Shown: positions 43,682 to 53,135, counted from the stretch's first letter. The stretch: DNA of 64,000 bases from JAFGPL01 sp963781805 (GCA_963781805.1 CAWAHF010000004.1:3286001-3350000), one strand, 5' to 3'. Notes: a model not told the origin generated them from the letters alone. Numbers and translations are program-made.

Positions 43682-45001
43682 ATGAAGAAAAAAATTTTAT
43701 GCGCTATGTTGCTGGGATTGCTTTTTAGCAGTATATCGGCACAACAATTTAACAGTCCAAAGCTCGACAGTCTGTTAGATGCGCTTGAATCGAACAACAG
43801 GTTTATGGGGAGCCTTGCAGTTTCACATAATGGAGAAATCCTCTATTCCCGGGCAATAGGTTATGCCGATGTGGAAAGTAAAAAAGAGGCTACTCCTGCC
43901 ATCATTTACCGGATAGGATCCATTTCAAAAATGTTTACGGCTTCGCTTATATTTAAGGCTGTTGAGGAAAATAAAATAACCCTCGATAAAACAATAGATG
44001 CTTACTTCCCGGAATTACCAAATGCGAATAAGATTACTGTCAGCAACCTGTTGAATCACAGGAGCGGCATTTTTAGTTTTACAGATGCTCCGGATTACCA
44101 GAGCTGGGATACACAGCCTAAAACTGAAAAAGAGTTGCTGGATATTATTGTTAAAGGCGAAAGCCGGTTTGAACCCGGCAGCAAAGCCGAATACAGCAAT
44201 TCGAATTATGTATTGCTAACCTTTATCCTGGAAAAAATTTACAATAAACCCTATAAAGAGCTTCTAACCGAAGAAATACTTGATCCGGTTGGATTAAATC
44301 ATACATATGTTGGAGGCAAAACCAACCTTGATGATAATGAATGTTATTCCTATAAATATTCAGGAAAATGGGTCAAAGAACCGGAAACCGACATGTCTAT
44401 TCCTTTGGGGGCAGGTTCAATTGTGTCAAATCCCGAAGACCTGACCTATTTTATCGAGAATCTGTTTGCCGGAAAAATAATCTCAGATTCCAGTTTAAAA
44501 CAGATGACAACAATTCGTGACGGATATGGTATGGGTATCTTTGAGTTTCCTTTTTATGAAAAAAAAGGATTCGGACATGGCGGAGGTATTGATGGTTTTA
44601 CCTCCTTCCTGGGTTACTTTCCTGATGACACCCTAAGTATCGCCCTAACTTCAAACGGCTCAAATTTCAGGAATAATGATATCCTGATAGATGCGCTAAG
44701 TTGCTATTACAACAAACCTTTTACGATCCCTTCATTTACAACCTACGAAATTAATCCGGGGGACCTGCCTCAATATGAAGGGATCTATGCAAGTGAACAA
44801 ATTCCGTTGAAAATTACTATAAAAGTAAAAGATGGCGCCCTTACAGCACAAGCCACGGGCCAATCAGCTTTTAACCTAGAACCTTCGGAAAAGAATGTAT
44901 TCAGATTTGCACCTGCCGGAGTCGTAATGAAGTTTACTCCCGAAGAAAATAAAATGATTCTGGAACAGGGAGGTGGGGTGTTTACGTTTGTCAGGGAATA
45001 A
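43682..45001 (+). CDS. Class-C beta-lactamase-like serine hydrolase
   Basis: 439 aa with a signal peptide (MLLGLLFSSISAQ). The serine hydrolase motifs are SISKMF (SxxK, nucleophile Ser), YSNSNYV (YxN) and HGGGIDGF (the KTG-like HxG). A C-terminal domain of about 100 residues follows (YEGIYASEQIPLKITIKVKD). Such exported enzymes cleave peptides or esters; a beta-lactamase role is not implied. It lies directly before the IS66 element, in the opposite direction to its transposase. Confidence 0.88.
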   Translation: MKKKILCAMLLGLLFSSISAQQFNSPKLDSLLDALESNNRFMGSLAVSHNGEILYSRAIGYADVESKKEATPAIIYRIGSISKMFTASLIFKAVEENKITLDKTIDAYFPELPNANKITVSNLLNHRSGIFSFTDAPDYQSWDTQPKTEKELLDIIVKGESRFEPGSKAEYSNSNYVLLTFILEKIYNKPYKELLTEEILDPVGLNHTYVGGKTNLDDNECYSYKYSGKWVKEPETDMSIPLGAGSIVSNPEDLTYFIENLFAGKIISDSSLKQMTTIRDGYGMGIFEFPFYEKKGFGHGGGIDGFTSFLGYFPDDTLSIALTSNGSNFRNNDILIDALSCYYNKPFTIPSFTTYEINPGDLPQYEGIYASEQIPLKITIKVKDGALTAQATGQSAFNLEPSEKNVFRFAPAGVVMKFTPEENKMILEQGGGVFTFVRE

Positions 45002-45180
45002 AAAAAAGTAATCATGAAGAAAACACCAAACAGCGCCAAAAACTCAAAATTTTAAAAAGATAAATTTTTTGATGCTGAAGTATTATTAAAATCAATTACT
45101 TAGAGAAATTAAAATCAGACAATTATTAAAATACTCAGATACTGGTATATAAATATTAATTTTAACAGATTAAAAAATAT

Positions 45181-46750
45181 GTAACTAATCAGTTTGTATT
45201 TTCATATTGGCCACAATATTTAAAGCATTTAAGACATTCTGTCCGTTTTTGAGAGCTGTATCGGTTATTGAACGTAGTATTGCAAAAGCTTGCGCACCAC
45301 CTATTGATCTGAACTGTCCAGAAACCTTTTGTTTAACTTTAACATTTCGTATTGCTTTTTCAGAGTCATTGTTGTCCGGTGGCACTTTTGGATGATAAAG
45401 AAAGGTGAATATGTAATTTTTGTATTTGTTCATTCTTTTTTGAAATGAAACAGTTTCCTTGAATTTATTTTCAATCTTTTGCCGCAACAATTTTTCCAAT
45501 TCTTTTTCCAAACCGTCTCTCTTTTTATTTGGATAATAATAATCGTTTGAAGCAAGCAATTTCTTCAATTTTAATGCCTTCATCAGCATGTTTTTGAAAT
45601 CGGACGGCCATTTGACCTTATCCTTTTCCATCAAATAGTTCAATTCCCGCAACAGGTGCGAAGTACATAATTGATGTCCGGAGGATGCTGCCTGAAAATG
45701 CGGCTTCCAACAATCATGCACCAAAATGGCGCTTCCCATGGCATCACCACAGTTTGACTGTATGGTATCGAATCCCCGGTTAGAAGAAATACTGATCAAA
45801 GTAGCAGTTTTGCTTTGCCATGTCCAAAACCACTGTTTCTTACCGTTTACTTTTGCACCTGTTTCATCCGAACCTATCACCTCGCTATCATATACGGTTT
45901 GTTTTATCATCTCATACGCAGGTGCGGCTTTTGCCACAAGTTTATTCAACAAATAATGAAGGCCACCTTCGCTAACCGGCAAACCAAATATGTCATGGAA
46001 AATTTCCAGCATCCTGGCAAATGGGATATATTGCCTGGTATGGAAGTAACCAATCAAACTTTCAACCCCGCACCCATAACTCACCGGTACAGTAACATCC
46101 CCTGGAAATCCGGATATTGTTTCATGGCCGCATGTGCACCTTTTTTTATAGACCCTGTGTTCAATAACCTCTGGTTTAATGGGGGGAATATCGATAACCT
46201 GTCTTCTTCCGGCATATTCGTACTGAACTTGTTGTAATCCGTTCCCGCACTTTTCACAATAACAGGGGATATGTTCAACTACCCTATCCGGGGTATCGGT
46301 CATCTCCAATGTATAACCTTTATGCCCTTTCTGTCCCCCAACTTTCTTACCGCTTTTTCCCCTTAGGCTTTTGTTCCTTATCGGCCTGTTCTCATCTCTT
46401 GAAGGTGGTATGGAACTGTTGTTGCTGTCCTTTTTCGTTTTGTATCTCGACAGTTCTTCCTCTAATTGAATAACCCTTCTCTGCAACTCAGCTATTTGTT
46501 TTTGCTGAATGGAAATTATTGTAAGCAGTTCATTAATTGTCGGGATGGCTTTCAATTTGTTTTTTTCTCAAAACTCCTTTATCATTCCAACATATCAAAG
46601 AACTTTGGCTTTTACTTATCAAAACCCCCTAAACTTTTTTGTTAATATCACTGCGTTTTTGGAAATCTAACTTTTTCTATCTTAAATATTTGTTCAAAAC
46701 ATTATCTTATGGTTAATATCGTATCCTTTTTGGAAATACTGATTAGTTAC
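45181..46750. mobile_element. IS66-family insertion sequence, complete, with 8-bp target duplication
   Basis: 1570 bp. The ends are GTAACTAATCAGT (45181-45193) and its exact inverse ACTGATTAGTTAC (46738-46750); GTAA ends are typical of IS66. The flanks are identical 8-bp repeats AAAAATAT (45173-45180 and 46751-46758), the expected IS66 duplication length. One transposase ORF only, as in the ISBst12-like subgroup that lacks tnpA/tnpB. Confidence 0.93.
45185..46555 (-). CDS. IS66-family transposase (TnpC)
   Basis: 456 aa. N-terminal leucine-zipper-like coil (IQQKQIAELQRRVIQLEEEL), then a linker (SNNSSIPPSRDENRP) and a zinc-finger-like motif (CYCEKCGNG; RCTCGHETISG). The DDE core includes VIGSDETGAKVNGKKQWFWT (first Asp) and LVHDCWKPHF (second Asp), and PDNNDSEKAIRNVKVKQKVSG holds the final Glu. 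The frame is intact and the element has perfect ends, so transposition may be recent. Only 41 bp separate the element from the prs start, so it may have displaced that gene's promoter. Confidence 0.95.
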   Translation of the reverse strand: MKAIPTINELLTIISIQQKQIAELQRRVIQLEEELSRYKTKKDSNNSSIPPSRDENRPIRNKSLRGKSGKKVGGQKGHKGYTLEMTDTPDRVVEHIPCYCEKCGNGLQQVQYEYAGRRQVIDIPPIKPEVIEHRVYKKRCTCGHETISGFPGDVTVPVSYGCGVESLIGYFHTRQYIPFARMLEIFHDIFGLPVSEGGLHYLLNKLVAKAAPAYEMIKQTVYDSEVIGSDETGAKVNGKKQWFWTWQSKTATLISISSNRGFDTIQSNCGDAMGSAILVHDCWKPHFQAASSGHQLCTSHLLRELNYLMEKDKVKWPSDFKNMLMKALKLKKLLASNDYYYPNKKRDGLEKELEKLLRQKIENKFKETVSFQKRMNKYKNYIFTFLYHPKVPPDNNDSEKAIRNVKVKQKVSGQFRSIGGAQAFAILRSITDTALKNGQNVLNALNIVANMKIQTD

Positions 46751-46791
46751 AAAAATATTTATCAGAATTTCAAACACATAAGAAACATTGG

Positions 46792-47772
46792 ATGGATTCG
46801 GAACTGAATATATTTGCGGGTAGCGCCGGTAAAACATTTACTAGAAAAATGTGTAACTATTTAGGCGTGGTGCCGGGTCAAACTGAAGTAATTACCTTTT
46901 CTGAGGGGAATACCTATGTTAAAATCGGCGAACATGTTCGCGGTAAAGATATATATCTGGTTCAACCAATCGGTCAGGATGCAAATAATGATTTTGTTGA
47001 ACTGCTTTTTTGGATGGATGCATTTAAAAGATCGGGCGCGAATTATGTAACCGCAGTAGTCCCCTATTTCAGTTATGCAAAAGGCGATAAAAAAGATGAA
47101 TCAAGGGTATCCATAAGAGCCAGGGTATGTGCAGAATGCATTGAATTGGCGGGCGCAGACAGAGTGATGACAATGGATTTACATGCAGCTCAGATTCAGG
47201 GATTTTTTAAAAAGCCTGTAGACCATTTGTTCTTTCGTCCGGTACTCTCGGAATATCTTAAAACAATTATTTCGGAAAACTCAGTGGTTGTTTCACCGGA
47301 TGCAGGATATACAAAAATGGCCCGAAAATATGCAGAAATACTAAAATTACCAGTCGCAATCGGCGATAAAATAAGACGCGGTCATGATGAAAATGCCGAA
47401 ATGTTGGAATTAATTGGGAATGTATCCGGAAAAGATGCCATTATTATTGATGATTTTAGTATATCAGGCGGGACAGTTGTATCATTAGCGCAGCTTCTGA
47501 AAAAACGTGGCGCCAAAAAGATTATCACATGTTTTTCCCATTTGCCTCTCAGCGCAAAAGGTGTTGAATCAATTGAAAACAGCGATATTGATTTAGTTAT
47601 TGCTACTGATAGCGTGGATAATTACAGATTGAAAAAATTAACCAGACTGAAAATCATTTCAGTAGCGCCTTTATTTGCTGAAGCTGTTAGAAGAATGCAC
47701 AGGAAGGAGTCTATAAGTGCATTATTTGATGATGTGTCTGAAGAAATACTAAAAGCAGCGATAGAACCCTAA
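46792..47772 (+). CDS. Ribose-phosphate pyrophosphokinase, divergent paralogue
   Basis: 326 aa. The PRPP synthetase fold is plain: FAGSAGKTFTRKMCNYLG, PYFSYAKGDKKDESRVSIRAR, MTMDLHAAQIQGFFKKPVDH and a PRPP-binding loop. Usual catalytic positions differ: the ATP-loop YARQDRK is YAKGDKK, the PRPP loop DDMIDTGGT is DDFSISGGT, and the lysine-arginine pair is spaced as DKIRRG. The change suggests altered kinetics or substrate, or a role other than bulk PRPP supply. It reads into an opposite-facing methyl-transfer operon and lies next to an IS66 insertion. Confidence 0.82.
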   Translation: MDSELNIFAGSAGKTFTRKMCNYLGVVPGQTEVITFSEGNTYVKIGEHVRGKDIYLVQPIGQDANNDFVELLFWMDAFKRSGANYVTAVVPYFSYAKGDKKDESRVSIRARVCAECIELAGADRVMTMDLHAAQIQGFFKKPVDHLFFRPVLSEYLKTIISENSVVVSPDAGYTKMARKYAEILKLPVAIGDKIRRGHDENAEMLELIGNVSGKDAIIIDDFSISGGTVVSLAQLLKKRGAKKIITCFSHLPLSAKGVESIENSDIDLVIATDSVDNYRLKKLTRLKIISVAPLFAEAVRRMHRKESISALFDDVSEEILKAAIEP

Positions 47773-47775
47773 TGG

Positions 47776-47934
47776 GTCTGCAAGAAAACTTCATAAATCC
47801 GTTAAACATAGTTATACTGAATTCCCGCCCTCCAAAGCTTCTCGGCGGAAAAGTATTTCAGCATCTCCTAACCAGAAACTCATAGATCCTGAAACAAGTT
47901 CAGGATGACTCAAAGGTGGAGTTTTCTTACAGAC
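47776..47934. repeat. 159-bp palindromic repeat element (MITE-like)
   Basis: The ends GTCTGCAAGAAAACT (47776-47790) and AGTTTTCTTACAGAC (47920-47934) are inverted copies with one mismatch. The inside contains the hairpin ATCCTGAAACAAGTTCAGGAT, a string common in Bacteroidota intergenic DNA. It begins four bases after the prs stop. Confidence 0.55.
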
Positions 47935-47952
47935 ACTAAATATTAGTTTAAG

Positions 47953-48642
47953 TTAACTTACTTTCCTGTAAATACAATTCACCGCATCACACAGATCACA
48001 ATTGTATTCGTTGTAATGTACATTTTTCCCGATACCGATAATGCCACTTATAGATTTAATAGGATTCATCAGGGCGGAATCGGTTAATCTGACGTTGCAG
48101 AAATTATCGGGTAGCAGTTGAAACAGTTTAAACTGTTCTTCTGTCTGCCATCCACAATAACCGGGACTGTAACGATTGGTAATATTATAGCCTTCACCTG
48201 CCATCTTTTCTGCAAACTGATGTTGAATGATATCCATTGCTTTTTCTACGGCCAGCGAACCGATAACATCGTAGATATAACCGTCAAGCATTTCCTTTTC
48301 CTTCATTAGTTTTTTTGATAACGTGCTGATATCCGAACCTGCAGTGCAAAGAAAAAGCGCCAGTTTTTCGGTACCCATAAGCTCTTTGAATATCCTTCCT
48401 TTGATTCTGAATTCGAAATCCTTTATCTGAATTGATTTTCTCTCGTTCGCCAACATAATGTTGTCCTGAATTACCAGCCCTCCTTGAAGGTGACATAACT
48501 TTTCAGCTTCCAGAAGTGCATGCAGAATAACTTCATCAATAGGTGAAGGTATTTCCGCATCAGCATAACCAATATATTTTGCAACTTCAGCAAGTTCAAT
48601 CTGTAATTGAATAAAGTTAACCTGATACTTGAGAATTTCCAT
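47953..48642 (-). CDS. B12-dependent methionine synthase activation-domain-like protein
   Basis: 229 aa. Matches the MetH activation domain as a stand-alone protein: NRYSPGYCGWQTEEQFKLFQ, then LTDSALMNPIKSISGIIGIG and a cysteine-rich end CDLCDAVNCIYRK. The MetH domain binds SAM and re-methylates an inactive cob(II)alamin. It is the last gene of a minus-strand operon that also holds the other parts of a split corrinoid methyltransferase system. The reductant is not in the window. Confidence 0.82.
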   Translation of the reverse strand: MEILKYQVNFIQLQIELAEVAKYIGYADAEIPSPIDEVILHALLEAEKLCHLQGGLVIQDNIMLANERKSIQIKDFEFRIKGRIFKELMGTEKLALFLCTAGSDISTLSKKLMKEKEMLDGYIYDVIGSLAVEKAMDIIQHQFAEKMAGEGYNITNRYSPGYCGWQTEEQFKLFQLLPDNFCNVRLTDSALMNPIKSISGIIGIGKNVHYNEYNCDLCDAVNCIYRKVS

Positions 48643-48668
48643 CTTAGCGGGAATTGATACGGACTATC

Positions 48669-49559
48669 TTAGGATTGCCTGCGTTTAACTATCTCTACAA
48701 TTTTCCTGATATGTTCGGGAGTTGTACCACAACAACCTCCAATCACATTTGCGCCAGCATTGAGAAGTGCATCGACAAAGGATGCCATCTGGTCGGGAGT
48801 CTCGGGAAATATGGTTTGTCCATCCTGATAAATGGGTAATCCGGCGTTGGCATGAATTAGTATCGGGATATACGTATTGGATTTTCGTATTTCCTTCACA
48901 ATATTTACCATCCCTTCGATACCATTTCCGCAATTGGCGCCAATAATATCCGCACCTGCATCAATAATAGTATGAACCATATCGGTGGGTGATACACCCA
49001 TCATGGAACGGTATTCTCCATCTACAGTTCGTTCAAACGTCATGGTGCAAATGATTTCTGCTGCGGTATTTTCTTTGGCAGCTTTTACAGCCAGCCTGGC
49101 CTCATCCAAATCGCTCATGGTTTCGATCACAAGGACATCTGCCCCACCCCGGTATAAAGCAATTGCCTGCTCTCTGAAGGCATTATACATATCTTCTTCT
49201 GTGATATCTCCCACGATAAGCATCTTACCTGTCGGTCCAATAGAGCCAAGTACATGCTTTTCATTACCTGCTGCTTTTCGCGAGATTTCTGCTGCAGCAA
49301 TATTGATTTCTGTAACTCTATTCTGCAAATCATAATTAGCCAATTTAAAGCTACTACCCCCGAAACTATTGGTTTCAATCATGTCAGCGCCGGCATCGAT
49401 GTAGCTTTTGGCAATTTTATAAACATTATCGGGTTTTTCAATATTCCATAATTCCGGACATTCTCCCGGGGCCAAACCCATCTGCTGAAGAAATGTACCC
49501 CATGCGCCATCGGAGATTAATATTTTTCCTGAATTGATTTCAAATGAGATTTTATTCAT
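48669..49559 (-). CDS. Homocysteine S-methyltransferase domain protein
   Basis: 296 aa, resembling the N-terminal homocysteine-binding domain of MetH. SDGAWGTFLQQMG and NSFGGSSFKL fit the barrel start; zinc ligands are GANCGNG and GGCCGTTPEH. It would use homocysteine as methyl acceptor, taking methyl from the corrinoid protein encoded upstream. It lacks the folate, cobalamin and activation modules of full MetH, two of which are present as separate genes nearby. Confidence 0.88.
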   Translation of the reverse strand: MNKISFEINSGKILISDGAWGTFLQQMGLAPGECPELWNIEKPDNVYKIAKSYIDAGADMIETNSFGGSSFKLANYDLQNRVTEINIAAAEISRKAAGNEKHVLGSIGPTGKMLIVGDITEEDMYNAFREQAIALYRGGADVLVIETMSDLDEARLAVKAAKENTAAEIICTMTFERTVDGEYRSMMGVSPTDMVHTIIDAGADIIGANCGNGIEGMVNIVKEIRKSNTYIPILIHANAGLPIYQDGQTIFPETPDQMASFVDALLNAGANVIGGCCGTTPEHIRKIVEIVKRRQS

Positions 49560-49842
49560 TTACTATGTAATTGATTTATAAAATAGTTACTATGTAAGGG
49601 TTTTTGCCAACTAAAAAATGAACGAATTAAATCTTTGAATGTCTTATCATGCAAAGATACGCAAAGTTCGTGCTAAGTTGCGCAAAGGAAAAATCTCTGC
49701 ATAACTTATCAATTCTTTGTGAAACTTCGTGTACCGGCTGAATTTAATTTTTTCAATCTGATTAAAATGAATAATAATCCATAAGTTTCCCTGACATGAC
49801 TGAAACAGCAACTAATCGAAAAATCCATCAATCTTAGAAAAA

Positions 49843-50511
49843 CTAAGCCGAAAGTTTATTTAAAAACTCCACTGCTCCCTGTGGATCGGGAGAATAAAAA
49901 TCAGCGCCGATTTTTTGTCTGAAACCGTCGTTCACAGGTGCTCCGCCTATCATCACTTTAACTTCAGGCAACTGGGACTTCAGTTCTTTCACCGTTCTTT
50001 CCATATTCCCCATGGTTGTTGTTAAAAGTGCTGAAAGCCCTACCGTACTTCCCGGATTGGCTTTAACCACTTCGATGAATTTATCCGGTTTTACATCGGT
50101 ACCTAAATCAATTACCTGCCACCCATTTCCTTCAATCATCATCGAGACAAGGTTTTTGCCAATATCGTGCAGATCACCGGCTACCGTACCTATAATAAAA
50201 ATACCTCTCCGTTTTACCGACCCAGATTGAAAATAAGGTTTCAGATGTTCCATTGCCATATGCATAGCTTTGGCTGACATGAGCACCTGGGGAACATATA
50301 CCTTGTTTTCCCTGAATTTAATCCCGACTCTTTCCATACCAACTACCAGCGCTTTTTTCAGTACATCATCGGCTGACACTCCTTGATCAAGCGCCTGTTT
50401 TGTAAGTTCATCTGCACCCTCCTGACCTTTCATGTCTGGAGGATATGGAGATGCAAGGTTAATTTTACCAAATTCCACACAATAAGCAATTTTCTCTAAG
50501 ATTTGATCCAT
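49843..50511 (-). CDS. Corrinoid (methyltransferase-associated) protein
   Basis: 222 aa. N-terminal helical cap (GADELTKQALDQGVSADDVL; GIKFRENKVYVPQVLMSAKA), then a Rossmann-like cobalamin domain with the base-off motif GDLHDIGKNLV (D-x-H-x-x-G). SALLTTTMGNMERTV and IGGAPVNDGF follow. This is the MtaC/MtbC-like carrier that holds methyl-cobalamin between two methyltransferases. In the operon it sits between the UroD-like methyltransferase and the homocysteine methyltransferase. Confidence 0.93.
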   Translation of the reverse strand: MDQILEKIAYCVEFGKINLASPYPPDMKGQEGADELTKQALDQGVSADDVLKKALVVGMERVGIKFRENKVYVPQVLMSAKAMHMAMEHLKPYFQSGSVKRRGIFIIGTVAGDLHDIGKNLVSMMIEGNGWQVIDLGTDVKPDKFIEVVKANPGSTVGLSALLTTTMGNMERTVKELKSQLPEVKVMIGGAPVNDGFRQKIGADFYSPDPQGAVEFLNKLSA

Positions 50512-50660
50512 GTTTTATATCGTTTATAGTTGTTTCAATCGTATTCTGCTCTTAAATAATATACAGGTTAGCAACCCAATCTTAATGGGTTTAGTATAAT
50601 TTAATCCGACAATTCAAGGATAAATTTAAAAAATAATTTCAGAATCTGTGTTCTGTTTCT

Positions 50661-51914
50661 TTAATTGTTATATTCCTTGAAGGCATCGATCATTGCAATT
50701 ACATTCTCAACCGGCACATTTGCCTGAATGTTATGAACCGTGTTAAATACAAATCCTCCTCCTTTTGAGAGAATCTCACACTGTTCAAGTACCTGTTTTC
50801 TGACATTCTGAGGTGTCTCAAAAGGCAAAACTTTCTGCGTATCCACACCACCTCCCCAAAAAATCAGTCTTTTACCATATTTTTCTTTCAGGATATGTGC
50901 ATCCATTCCTTTTGCATTTATCTGAACCGGATTGATAATATCAAATCCTGCTTCAATAAAATGTTCCATCAACGATTCCACAGCACCGCATGAATGCTTG
51001 AATGTTTTCCACTGAGTGTTTGCATGTACCCAATCATTAATTTTTTTATAATAAGGTAACCACATATCATCAAAAGTTTCCGAAGAGCAAAAAGTTGAAT
51101 CCTGTGTGCCAAAATCCGTACCGCATACATATAATACATCTATTTTATTTCCGAGCAGGGTAAAAGCAGTTTTAAGATTTTCAATGGCAAATTCGGTTTG
51201 CTTATCAAAGATGGCTTTTACATAATCCGGTCGCATTACCAGCGACATATACCATTCTGTTATATCCCGTATCCCTTTCGGATATTTCAGAAACGGAGCA
51301 GGAACCAGGGCAATATCACCAATTCCGGTACCACCTATATTTACCACCACTGCCTTTTCAGTCTCTCCGATGGTTTCAGCGATATCTTTCCAATACTGCA
51401 TATCTTCCGGGGTCATTGGCCCAAATTCTTCCAGGTTATCTTCCGGATTCAGCATGTCTTCTGTAATAGGCTCCTGACGAATAATTGCATCAAAAAAATA
51501 GCTTGCTTCAGGCATTTTAGCAGAAGCTGGCGCAGTTAAATCACCCTGGGGAAAAATCAGGCTATCTCCGTTTTGGTCCTTTTTTATTCTGAATTTTTCG
51601 GGTACCAGAATTACCTGGTCCCAGTGTGTTTTGAATTCCTTCCACCCATCATTTGAAAATCCGAACATATTCTTTCGGGGTGTGAATCCGATAACATCAA
51701 TGCCCATTGCATCGATCAGATCCGGTTCAATTTCACCCAGCATCTGGGAAGGTTCTTTAACCTTTACCGGATGTTTTTCAAGTCCGAAAAATTCCCGCAA
51801 CTTTTCAACCACCAGAATGTGTATACCTGTTACAGAAGTGGCTCCAAAATCCAGGGGTATTTTATCCGATGTCAAATGGTTTATTGACGCTTTTAATCTT
51901 TCTTTTGATGTCAT
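50661..51914 (-). CDS. UroD-family corrinoid methyltransferase
   Basis: 417 aa, of the uroporphyrinogen decarboxylase superfamily branch that acts as methyltransferase (MtaA/COG0407-like). FKHSCGAVESLMEHFIEAGF has the His-x-Cys zinc ligands expected for a methyltransferase, and FWGGGVDTQKVLPFETPQNV closes the barrel. It would transfer a methyl group from an unknown donor (methoxy compound, methylamine or similar) to the corrinoid protein. It is 149 bp upstream of that gene. Confidence 0.85.
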   Translation of the reverse strand: MTSKERLKASINHLTSDKIPLDFGATSVTGIHILVVEKLREFFGLEKHPVKVKEPSQMLGEIEPDLIDAMGIDVIGFTPRKNMFGFSNDGWKEFKTHWDQVILVPEKFRIKKDQNGDSLIFPQGDLTAPASAKMPEASYFFDAIIRQEPITEDMLNPEDNLEEFGPMTPEDMQYWKDIAETIGETEKAVVVNIGGTGIGDIALVPAPFLKYPKGIRDITEWYMSLVMRPDYVKAIFDKQTEFAIENLKTAFTLLGNKIDVLYVCGTDFGTQDSTFCSSETFDDMWLPYYKKINDWVHANTQWKTFKHSCGAVESLMEHFIEAGFDIINPVQINAKGMDAHILKEKYGKRLIFWGGGVDTQKVLPFETPQNVRKQVLEQCEILSKGGGFVFNTVHNIQANVPVENVIAMIDAFKEYNN

Positions 51915-52006
51915 TAGGCTTATTCTTGTTATAATATTCTAAACAGTTTATTATTTCCTGAAATTTATAAAGGAAAAATGACCCTGATAAAAAATGTTTT
52001 TTTGGA

Positions 52007-52807
52007 TCATTCAATGCATTTAGTAATGAAGGATATTACTTTCTTCAACGATTCATCTGGTTCTTCAAGGAATCCCATATGCCCTGAATTTTCAAGTACA
52101 AACAACTCACCATTATGGTTTAACTCAATCCGGGGTTGCATGGCCTCAAACTGAATGTAATTATCTTTCTTACCAAGAATCCATAAAAAGGGCAGTTGGG
52201 TATTTTTAATAACTTCTGATCTGTCAGGCCGGGATTTCATGCCTTCAAGTATGGAAATGATCCCATTTTCAGATGTATTCCGGGCAATTTCTATGGCACG
52301 GTTTACTTCCACTTTTAGCGTCTGCAAATTATCATCAGCAAAACCTTTGGGTATGTTGGTTTTGAAAATCAAATCTTTTTTGCCCGATTTTACCATTTCA
52401 ATTTCACGATCCCTGTTATGCTTTTTTTCTTCTGTATCGGCAAAAGGGGAGGAATGGAACAGGCAAAATCCCAGCAACCGCTCCGGATAATTCTCAGCAA
52501 AAGCGAGTGTGACATATCCACCCATGGAGTGACCAATCAACACACATTTATCAATAAAATGGGCATCCAGAACAAAACGTACTGCCTGGGCTATCAGGTC
52601 CATGGAATGAATATTATCAAGCAGACCTGAACCTCCATGCCCGGGAATATCTATTCTGAAAACCCTGAAATGTTTTTTTAATTCCTCCGAAAAAGGTTTC
52701 CATATTTTCAGCGATTCCAGGTATCCGTGAAGCAAAACCACCGGAATGCCGGTTCCCTCATCACAAATTTTTAGTGCTACTCCTTTATAATCCAAATCCT
52801 TAATCAT
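52007..52807 (-). CDS. Alpha/beta-hydrolase
   Basis: 266 aa. VVLLHGYLESLKIWKPFSEE is the oxyanion-hole region, GHSMGGYVTLAFA the nucleophile elbow (Ser in GHSMG), and ENSGHMGFLEEPDES carries the catalytic His. No signal peptide, so cytoplasmic. It heads the methyl-transfer operon or shares its direction only; a hydrolase that frees a methylated substrate is possible but not shown. Confidence 0.85.
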   Translation of the reverse strand: MIKDLDYKGVALKICDEGTGIPVVLLHGYLESLKIWKPFSEELKKHFRVFRIDIPGHGGSGLLDNIHSMDLIAQAVRFVLDAHFIDKCVLIGHSMGGYVTLAFAENYPERLLGFCLFHSSPFADTEEKKHNRDREIEMVKSGKKDLIFKTNIPKGFADDNLQTLKVEVNRAIEIARNTSENGIISILEGMKSRPDRSEVIKNTQLPFLWILGKKDNYIQFEAMQPRIELNHNGELFVLENSGHMGFLEEPDESLKKVISFITKCIE

Positions 52808-52847
52808 AGTTTCTTTAGTTACACATTAAATTTTCTATTTCATCAGC

Positions 52848-53003
52848 CTAAACAGGAACCTTTTCCATCAAATCAATATTCGCTTCAGAGGTCAAAAATA
52901 CATCGGTATCAATCCTTATTCCGATTTCTTCTTTAGACTGATTAAAACGTTGTGCCGGTTTCTTTTTAAATAGTGAAGGATCGATACTTTTATTACGTAT
53001 AGT
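52848..53003 (-). pseudogene. Possible coding relic, 51 open codons without a start
   Basis: The minus-strand frame reads SIDPSLFKKKPAQRFNQS, then KEEIGIRIDTDVFLTSEANI and DLMEKVPV before a TAG. Composition is protein-like, but no ATG, GTG or TTG starts it and a TAA precedes it at 53004-53006. I do not recognise the family. It may be the C-terminal remnant of a lost gene. Confidence 0.35.
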
Positions 53004-53042
53004 TTATATTAGTTCTAAATAGCTTAAAAGTTGTAAAACACA

Positions 53043-53073
53043 TTGTAAATGGTCAGATAACCAAATAAATTTG
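53043..53073 (+). promoter_or_regulatory. Promoter of sdhCAB
   Basis: -33 TTG (53043-53045), 20-bp spacer, -7 TAAATTTG (53066-53073). The sdhC ATG is 63 bp further on. Confidence 0.6.
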
Positions 53074-53135
53074 TATTCATTTAAGCAATAGTGAAGTTAG
53101 CCATAAAAAAAATCAACACCAATAAAAACTGAGAT

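Noticed and set aside
45815..46237. Plus-strand ORF of 140 codons inside the IS66 element
   Set aside because: Opposite the transposase; IS66 single-ORF elements have no such gene.
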